From IMG/VR virus record IMGVR_UViG_3300047554_000379, positions 1 to 22,778 of that record: a stretch of 22,778 nucleotides of DNA. One strand, written 5' to 3'. Made by a program: the position numbers and the translations under genes. The number at the start of each line of letters is the position of its first letter. The stretch's first letter is position 1. This document shows, one piece after another, positions 17,650-22,778 of this stretch. The notes under the pieces are model-generated. The model was given only the letters and a program-made list of their open reading frames with translations. It ran no database searches and was not told where the DNA came from. This DNA comes from a virus.

Positions 17650-18094
17650 TGATAGCCTCTCTTACTTGGTTGTAGGCTGCGATACAGGCGTTGAGTTCGT
17701 TGATTGCCCTGTCGCCTTCTGCGGCGAGTTGAGCAATAAGTCTGAGAGTCTCTCGCTCAGATTCGCTTGTTTCGGCGTTATTCCCGCTGGCAGAGGCGGC
17801 ACTTGTGGCGGCTTGTACGCAACTTGTGGCGGGGAGGCGCACCCTGCCAGCACTGATAGCGCGATCAAGAGCAGACTGTTTTTGACTAATGGCATTGTTG
17901 GCCTCCAAAAGTTGTGAAGATGTGTTGTTTAAGTCCTGCGCCAGCTTTTGCTCTTTCTGGCGGGATTCCTCATTCAGCCGAGCAATCTCAGCCTGCATCT
18001 CAGCTTCTCGCTGCTTGTAACCAGAGTGTGTGCCGTACTTGTATGTCCCAAGGACAACGCAAATAGCACCAATAATCATCCAAGGATTTATCAT
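17636..18094 (-). CDS. Rz: Inner-membrane spanin subunit, Rz-like
   Basis: 152 residues. An N-terminal membrane anchor (MIIGAICVVLGTYKYG) is followed by a long periplasmic coiled coil rich in Q, E and A (REAEMQAEIARLNEESRQKE and beyond) and a C-terminal helical end (RAINELNACIAAYNQVREAI). This is the i-spanin layout. It acts in the last step of lysis by bridging to the outer-membrane lipoprotein Rz1 and fusing the membranes. The gene contains Rz1 in another frame, the typical nested arrangement. ATGA overlap with the holin candidate upstream. Confidence 0.88.
   Translation of the reverse strand: MINPWMIIGAICVVLGTYKYGTHSGYKQREAEMQAEIARLNEESRQKEQKLAQDLNNTSSQLLEANNAISQKQSALDRAISAGRVRLPATSCVQAATSAASASGNNAETSESERETLRLIAQLAAEGDRAINELNACIAAYNQVREAINGNK
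17662..17895 (-). CDS. Rz1: Outer-membrane spanin lipoprotein, Rz1-like
   Basis: 77 residues entirely inside Rz in a different frame. Signal peptide MPLVKNSLLLIALSVLAGC with lipobox LAGC (cleavage before C19), then a proline-rich mature start (ASPPQVAYKPPQVPPLPAG), both defining o-spanin features. GGAGG six bases before the ATG gives strong independent initiation. The mature protein of about 59 residues would be tethered to the outer membrane and bind the tip of Rz. Confidence 0.92.
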   Translation of the reverse strand: MPLVKNSLLLIALSVLAGCASPPQVAYKPPQVPPLPAGITPKQANLSERLSDLLLNSPQKATGQSTNSTPVSQPTTK

Positions 18095-18558
18095 TTCTGC
18101 TCTGCCCTAGCTAATGCCAATTCCTCACGCTCATGCTCAGGCTCCAAATGGTTGGGCGGCGTGGTAGGAGGTGGCGGTGGAGTCCAAGTCTCATCTAGTT
18201 CAGGATTGACCCATACAGGCAATGCACCTGATGGGTCACTTGGCTTTGGGGGCGTGGTGTCTCCCTTTGGCGCTTCAGGTGGTGTGCCTAAATTATTGGC
18301 AACAGCCCCGACAGATCGCTTGGTCATAACCCCACCAATGCCACCAACAATCAGCAAAACAATGTCGTTCAGCATCTTGAGATAGCCTTGGTCAATAGGA
18401 GCCATAGACTTGATGGGTTGGGTAACGAAAGTCACGCTGTAAAGCATGAAAAACACGATTCCAGCCAAAATAACAGTCACGATGCCGACCACAAAGGCCC
18501 ACACCCTGATCTCAATTTCCGCTGGAGTTAGAGGCTGCTGGTTGGGGTTGTTCTGCAA
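18091..18558 (-). CDS. Holin candidate, two membrane helices and proline-rich tail
   Basis: 155 residues. Two hydrophobic helices, WAFVVGIVTVILAGIVFFML (about 20-39) and LNDIVLLIVGGIGGVMT (about 63-79), followed by a hydrophilic tail rich in proline (TWTPPPPPTTPPNHLEPEHE). Directly upstream of Rz/Rz1 and endolysin, it is the best holin in the window, although its tail is longer than usual for holins. Start codon is TTG, with GGAG seven bases before it. Its 5' end overlaps the lipoprotein gene by 47 bases. Confidence 0.68.
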   Translation of the reverse strand: MQNNPNQQPLTPAEIEIRVWAFVVGIVTVILAGIVFFMLYSVTFVTQPIKSMAPIDQGYLKMLNDIVLLIVGGIGGVMTKRSVGAVANNLGTPPEAPKGDTTPPKPSDPSGALPVWVNPELDETWTPPPPPTTPPNHLEPEHEREELALARAEQK

Positions 18559-18733
18559 TTTTCTTCTCCAAAACAGGGGCTACAAGGTACTCAGGACAAT
18601 CTTGGGTAAACAGGCATCGAGGCTTTTGACACTCAGGTTTGCCAAAGTTGTCTGGGTTCTGGCATGGGTAGCGGTAAACGTTGTCGCACCCCACTAGAGC
18701 CATCAGAATCAGGATTGTTGCTAGGCTTTTCAC
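18512..18733 (-). CDS. Small cysteine-rich lipoprotein
   Basis: 73 residues from a GTG at 18733 with AGGG six bases upstream. Signal peptide MKSLATILILMALVGC with lipobox LVGC, then DNVYRYPCQNPDNFGKPECQ and KPRCLFTQDCPEYLV with four further cysteines. The YRYPCQ-x-P...C...C...C-PE-L pattern recurs in small phage proteins located near lysis or virion genes. The frame extends to a TTG at 18760, but that form has no proper signal peptide start. Role unknown; perhaps outer-membrane associated. Confidence 0.72.
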   Translation of the reverse strand: MKSLATILILMALVGCDNVYRYPCQNPDNFGKPECQKPRCLFTQDCPEYLVAPVLEKKIAEQPQPAASNSSGN

Positions 18734-18932
18734 GTTTTCCCTCTTTGAGTTGATCTTCAAGTTTCTGCCTCAGTTGCTCATTCTTACGCCTATCTGACTT
18801 AATCTGCTCTGCAATAATTCTGTTCTCAAGATAGATAAAGGCAACGGCTGGAAGTGCGATAAAGCTGACGGTTGCAAATAAGACCATGCCCCAAAAGTAG
18901 ATTTTTGCATCGTACTCTGCGATATTAGCCAT
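18633..18932 (-). CDS. Membrane protein with coiled coil
   Basis: 99 residues from MANIAEYDAKIYFWGMVLFA. One transmembrane helix (GMVLFATVSFIALPAVAFIY), then a charged helix with coiled-coil character (IAEQIKSDRRKNEQLRQKLE). The last 30 residues overlap the lipoprotein gene in another frame and look like low-complexity readthrough. The start at 18932 is preferred to 18974; no strong ribosome site is seen for either. Encoded between virion and lysis genes. Confidence 0.6.
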   Translation of the reverse strand: MANIAEYDAKIYFWGMVLFATVSFIALPAVAFIYLENRIIAEQIKSDRRKNEQLRQKLEDQLKEGKREKPSNNPDSDGSSGVRQRLPLPMPEPRQLWQT

Positions 18933-19597
18933 ATAAACACCCAGAAAATGACAATCAGCCCAAGCGTAACCCAATGTGGCACACAGCGATCAGTCCTGTC
19001 ATTCTCGGTCCTAATCTGGTCAATACGCTTTTGCTTTTCGTTCTTCCTGTCCCTTTCCCTTGCCTTTTTCTGCTCATCAAGAATCCGTGAGTACATCGCT
19101 TTATAGCGGCTGTACAACGGCCCTAATTGTGCTGGAGCCTCATTCATCAACTCCCTTAGCTCTGCACCACACTTAACCAACTTTGTCTCAATGGAGATTA
19201 GCTCCAAAGCCCCAATGTTGTTGTCTCCATGCACTGAACTAAAGACTTTGCGCTCTAGGTCTTCTTTGTAAGCAACGAGGTAAGCCTGCGCTTTAAAGAA
19301 GTTGCCAACGTGTTTAATGAACTGGTCAACAATCGCATCTTCATCAGGAATGTAGTCAACATATTCTTCCTTTTTTTGTGGAGTCTGTGGACTCTTCAAA
19401 GTTTCTTGTGGAGTCTTATCTGTGTTTTGCGCTCCACTAAACAACCCTTTTAACCAACCAAAGAACCCAGAAACATCTTTGACGATAGCCTTGGCATCCT
19501 CTACGCCCTTCTTGATTCGCTGTATCTCGGCTTTACCCTCTGACAGCATCTCACAGCAAGAGCGTATGCCCTTGAGTGCGCTTGACAGCATGAGCAT
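18770..19597 (-). CDS. Phage protein with helical body and membrane helix
   Basis: 275 residues. The N-terminus (LMLSSALKGIRSCCEMLSEG...KDVSGFFGWLKGLF) is amphipathic and helical, followed by a TP-rich linker, a long helical domain, a basic stretch (KKARERDRKNEKQKRIDQIR) and one transmembrane helix (VTLGLIVIFWVFIWLI, about 210-225). The last 50 residues overlap the next gene by 163 bases. The frame continues upstream of the first ATG as IDPISAM, where ATT at 19615 has GGAG six bases before it, so initiation at AUU is possible. Placement just after the ejection-type protein suggests a virion or entry role; no function is known. Confidence 0.72.
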   Translation of the reverse strand: MLMLSSALKGIRSCCEMLSEGKAEIQRIKKGVEDAKAIVKDVSGFFGWLKGLFSGAQNTDKTPQETLKSPQTPQKKEEYVDYIPDEDAIVDQFIKHVGNFFKAQAYLVAYKEDLERKVFSSVHGDNNIGALELISIETKLVKCGAELRELMNEAPAQLGPLYSRYKAMYSRILDEQKKARERDRKNEKQKRIDQIRTENDRTDRCVPHWVTLGLIVIFWVFIWLISQSTMQKSTFGAWSYLQPSALSHFQPLPLSILRTELLQSRLSQIGVRMSN

Positions 19598-19618
19598 TGC
19601 AGAGATAGGGTCAATAGG

Positions 19619-22267
19619 TCACTCCATTGGCACTTCTGCCGCTGTTGCACCACGAGCCGCACCAGTTGCAAAGTCATTTGCAGCGTCAGCAACCCACTGA
19701 ATGCCATATTTCTTGCCAATATCAATGGCATCACGAATCTTCTCAGGGTCAAGAGCATTGATTTTTGGTTGTACAGCCTGGAAGACCTTTACAGCATCAG
19801 CAGGGTTCAAAAGCAGGTTTTTCAGCTTTTCTTCTGTCTGCTGCGAGGCTTGTTTTGCCCAATACTTGCTAATCAGCGATGTAATGGCATAAACAGGGCC
19901 AGAAACAGGGTTGTAGATGCGGCTAATGATCTGCTCAGGAGGAATGCCAGTCAGCATTTCTACGGGCGTTTTAGGCACAGTCTCGCCACGGAAAGGCACT
20001 TGTGTAATATCTTTCAGCAGTCGATCAGAGGCGGTAGCGAAATCAGTTACTTTCTGAGCATAAGTAGGGCCAAACACCCTATTAAACACAGCCGCCTTAT
20101 TTCTGTCTCCCAATGTCGCCAATGGGTTGCCACTGCTCACAATGTCATCCAACATGAACGAACGAACCGCATTCACAGCGTCTTTATTCTGGCCATAACC
20201 AGAATTTGACATGAACTTGGTCGTAAAGTTCAAGTCACCATACATCTTGGAGACAAGCTCTTGTGGTGTTGAGAAACCCTCTTTGCCAAGGATTTGCTCA
20301 CCAGCAACACGCTGAAAATCAGCATTCAATCGAGCTTTTTGGTTCAACAAGTCCTGAACATTGTTGACAGAGCCACGCAATTGGTCTTCTAAGCCAGGCA
20401 CAAGGTTCACGCCACCACGGTTCTTGGCAAGCCACTTGTTAGCCGCTTTTGGGTCAATAACATCGTTCTTGAGTGCAGCCTTTGTGAAGCTGTCCAAGTA
20501 AACATCACGGACAATATTTTCACCATCTTTGCCAGTCACACGGATAAATTCATCCACATTTGACTTGTTGCCAATAATGGCAGGGACAATTTGCTCAACA
20601 AACTTCTTGCGGTCTACCGATTTCAGCGTTTCAGCCGAGAAAGGCAGTCCAACGTTTTGCAAATAAGCATTGTCAGCATTGCGATAAGCCGTTACAAAAT
20701 CTGGGTCAAGCGAATCAATATGGCCGCCCACACGAGTCTTTAGCTCTGTCAACAAGCGAATGTCGGCAGGGTCGTTGGCTTTACGCAAATGAGCATTGAT
20801 TTCACGCTTCAAAGAATCCAAGTCTTCCACAGTCGCAGCGCTGAACTTAACGCCGCCAGGTGTCATTGGTGCGCCAGTCTCAGTCAGGATGGGGCTAGGC
20901 TCAGTCGTTTCAGGACGGAATTTGGCACGAACCCTGTTGTAGATTGAAGGGAAAGTCTTGAAAACATCAGAGGCTTGCTCACCAGCCACGAAGTTATAAA
21001 TGTCGTCCACCGATGAGGCAGGCAACTCAACATTCTTCTGCTTGGCAACATCAAAAGCCTCTTTGTAAAGTGGCTGAACAGCAGTCCTTGCCGCTTTTTC
21101 CTTTTGCTGAACCAAAGAGTCAATGCGCTGACCAACAGAATTAGGGTCAATTGAGTAGTCGCGTGATGCTGATTGCAATTGTTCATCAAGGCTTTGAACT
21201 CGACGAGTTTGAGATTTAGCCAAATCAGTTGGCTGTAAGTTAACAGTAACCTTTGATGGGTCGCCAAACAAACGAATCTGGTTGGCAAGCAATGCGCGTT
21301 TTGCTGTCTCAAACTGGTCACCATACTGCGCTCTGAACACAGGGTCTTTGGACGACAAGCTCTGAATGAAGTTGTTGATAACAGGATTGTCAGCCAACAA
21401 AGCGCTCAAAGGCATTTGCATCTCTTGACCGCCAGGAGCCTTCAAAGACACGCCTTTTTGTGCCTTGGCAGCCTCATCCAACACCTTCATAAAGTTGGGG
21501 TCGGCAGCGCCAGCCGCAATAAAGATGTTGCTGATGCGGTTGTCAACGTCCTTCATCAACTCATCTTGAGGCACAGTGCCACGAATCTTGTCCCACTGAC
21601 CTCTGGCAATGTCCATTCCCTTGCCTGCCAATGGGCCTGCCTTCAAAACAGTTCCAGCACCATATGCAGATAAGCCACCACCCAAAAGACCGCCAAGGAT
21701 AGAACCAGTAGCACCAGTTTCACCAGTAATTTTGCGCTGTGTCTCTTCTCCACCAATAGCACCAGCTTGGCCACCAGCGCCAACAATAGCTTGCTCGGCA
21801 GGGCGCATCAAAGCCTGGGCAGGAACGCCCATTCTGCGAACAGCAGCCAAAGGAGGGAAAAGATACGATTCTGGTGATGTAACAGCTTCCAAGCCGCCAG
21901 CAATGATTCGCTCTGTGCCTGTTTGTGGCATAGCACCAGTGGAACCAAGTGCTCTCATAACAGGTTGTTCAACAGTGGTACGACCAGTTTTAAATGATTC
22001 TGTAACTGTTGGCTCAGGAATAGGAGCTTGACCACCAGCGGCTCTCATTCCAAGGCTTAATGGGTCAATGCCCATTCGTCGCAAGTAGTCAAAAGCCACA
22101 TTAGCAGCGCCAGAAACAGCTCCAACCGTTCCACCAAGACCACGGCGCAGCGCCTCTGCTTTGTAGTCGCCAGCAGGAGGCTCTTCTGTATCTGTTACAT
22201 ACCCTGCAAATGGGTTTGTTGAGTCTGCGCCTCTTTGGACATATTGAGCAAAAGGATTATCAGCCAT
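19619..22267 (-). CDS. Large internal virion/DNA ejection-type protein
   Basis: 882 residues. The N-terminus carries two NPFA motifs (MADNPFAQYVQRGADSTNPF, then AGYV), a hallmark of internal virion and ejection proteins in podoviruses. Residues to about 230 are Gly/Ala-rich with segments able to insert in membranes (GSILGGLLGGGLSAYGAGTV); the remainder is long, helical and charged. No lysozyme or transglycosylase motif is visible. These proteins are packed in the capsid and leave with the DNA to form a channel across the host envelope. GGAGG lies six bases before the ATG, which shares one base with the preceding stop (TAATG). Confidence 0.78.
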   Translation of the reverse strand: MADNPFAQYVQRGADSTNPFAGYVTDTEEPPAGDYKAEALRRGLGGTVGAVSGAANVAFDYLRRMGIDPLSLGMRAAGGQAPIPEPTVTESFKTGRTTVEQPVMRALGSTGAMPQTGTERIIAGGLEAVTSPESYLFPPLAAVRRMGVPAQALMRPAEQAIVGAGGQAGAIGGEETQRKITGETGATGSILGGLLGGGLSAYGAGTVLKAGPLAGKGMDIARGQWDKIRGTVPQDELMKDVDNRISNIFIAAGAADPNFMKVLDEAAKAQKGVSLKAPGGQEMQMPLSALLADNPVINNFIQSLSSKDPVFRAQYGDQFETAKRALLANQIRLFGDPSKVTVNLQPTDLAKSQTRRVQSLDEQLQSASRDYSIDPNSVGQRIDSLVQQKEKAARTAVQPLYKEAFDVAKQKNVELPASSVDDIYNFVAGEQASDVFKTFPSIYNRVRAKFRPETTEPSPILTETGAPMTPGGVKFSAATVEDLDSLKREINAHLRKANDPADIRLLTELKTRVGGHIDSLDPDFVTAYRNADNAYLQNVGLPFSAETLKSVDRKKFVEQIVPAIIGNKSNVDEFIRVTGKDGENIVRDVYLDSFTKAALKNDVIDPKAANKWLAKNRGGVNLVPGLEDQLRGSVNNVQDLLNQKARLNADFQRVAGEQILGKEGFSTPQELVSKMYGDLNFTTKFMSNSGYGQNKDAVNAVRSFMLDDIVSSGNPLATLGDRNKAAVFNRVFGPTYAQKVTDFATASDRLLKDITQVPFRGETVPKTPVEMLTGIPPEQIISRIYNPVSGPVYAITSLISKYWAKQASQQTEEKLKNLLLNPADAVKVFQAVQPKINALDPEKIRDAIDIGKKYGIQWVADAANDFATGAARGATAAEVPME

Positions 22268-22778
22268 TATTTTCCTCCAAGAACGCTTTGTGCTGCACCA
22301 GCTCCAAAGATAGCATCAAACTGCGCCTGTGTGCCTTTTCCTGCCTTCAAAGCATCAATTGCCGCAGCAGGAATGTTGGCAAAACTTGGTTTGGCAGCGC
22401 CACCACGCAACTCAGGGAAGTCTAGAGCACTCTCAATCTGAGGCTGTGTTCCAAGTCGGCTTTCCAAGGCAATACGCTTTTGAACGCTAATTTCATCATT
22501 TGCCTTCTTTTTAGCAACAGTTTGCAAAGCCTGAAGCGTCTTTTCAATGTTTTTCTGAGCTTCAAGCGTAGGAGTTCCAGTGAACAAAGTAGATGTTGTG
22601 TCAATCAGTCGTCCATACAAAGATGGGTCGCCACCAGCCGCCTGAATCTCTTTATTGGAAATGTCTCCGCTACCGCCAATCGCACGAGCCAACTGAAGTC
22701 GAGCAGCATTGAATGCGGCAGGATTATTTTGTTTAACAGACAACTCAAGTTGACTTAAAGCCTGATCTGTTGATGTAA
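22267..22778 (-). CDS. Virion protein, N-terminus cut by window edge
   Basis: 170 codons of an open frame continuing past the right edge; the visible end begins STDQALSQLELSVKQNNPAA. It is helical and Ala/Gln-rich (NIEKTLQALQTVAKKKANDE) with a Gly-rich C-terminus (IFGAGAAQSVLGGK). Location directly before the ejection-type protein, with coupled translation, suggests another internal virion protein. A TTG at 22743 could be mistaken for the start, but coding sequence continues upstream of it without a ribosome site. Confidence 0.7.
   Translation of the reverse strand, partial: TSTDQALSQLELSVKQNNPAAFNAARLQLARAIGGSGDISNKEIQAAGGDPSLYGRLIDTTSTLFTGTPTLEAQKNIEKTLQALQTVAKKKANDEISVQKRIALESRLGTQPQIESALDFPELRGGAAKPSFANIPAAAIDALKAGKGTQAQFDAIFGAGAAQSVLGGK

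Noticed and set aside
1-22778. Prophage integration module or attP
   Set aside because: No integrase, excisionase or clear att core is visible; the T-arm pieces near 3430-3465 alone do not support an attachment site.

Overview
This window is part of a tailed double-stranded DNA phage genome, most likely a short-tailed (podovirus-type) phage of a Gram-negative host. The evidence is a terminase/portal block, a large NPFA-motif internal virion protein, an Rz/Rz1 spanin pair (which only makes sense in a cell with an outer membrane), a GH19 endolysin, lambda O/P-like replication genes and a Sak/exonuclease recombination module. The gene style suggests a proteobacterium, perhaps an aquatic beta-proteobacterium, but that is inference. 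No integrase, repressor gene, CRISPR array or complete tRNA was found.

Layout. (1) 1-3301, minus: portal (cut by the left edge), TerL and TerS. (2) 3302-3671: a noncoding block with back-to-back promoters, a long structured TerS leader on the minus strand and a compact pseudoknotted RNA with its own promoter and terminator on the plus strand. (3) 3672-4124, plus: HNH endonuclease. (4) 4125-4824: 700 bases without a gene, holding a second foldable RNA domain and then a dense set of operator-like inverted repeats. (5) 4825-6884, plus: an operon of very small genes around a shortened DnaN-like sliding clamp, with paired hairpins between its first genes, ending in a terminator. (6) 7023-11814, minus: O-like initiator (with iterons inside the gene), P-like helicase loader, C5-methyltransferase-like protein, RuvC-like resolvase, DUF3310 and many small proteins, linked by ATGA overlaps. 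(7) 11946-17060, plus: Sak (DUF1071) annealase, YqaJ exonuclease, a small protein with an SSB-like C-terminal tip, an HNH-AP2 mobile endonuclease and many small proteins. (8) 17050-22778, minus: GH19 endolysin, Rz with Rz1 nested inside, a holin candidate, a lipoprotein, two membrane proteins, the 882-residue ejection-type protein and the end of another virion protein.

How it fits together. The O and P homologues would open the origin and load the host helicase. The clamp, annealase, exonuclease, SSB-like protein and resolvase cover replication and recombination. TerS/TerL, probably with the HNH protein, package DNA through the portal. Holin, endolysin and spanins release progeny. The most unusual parts are the RNA-rich noncoding block between TerS and the clamp operon, above all the 91-base RNA at 3580-3670 whose hairpin loop pairs exactly with a six-base bulge, and the reduced sliding clamp. 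No searches were run; family names rest on motifs visible in the translations.
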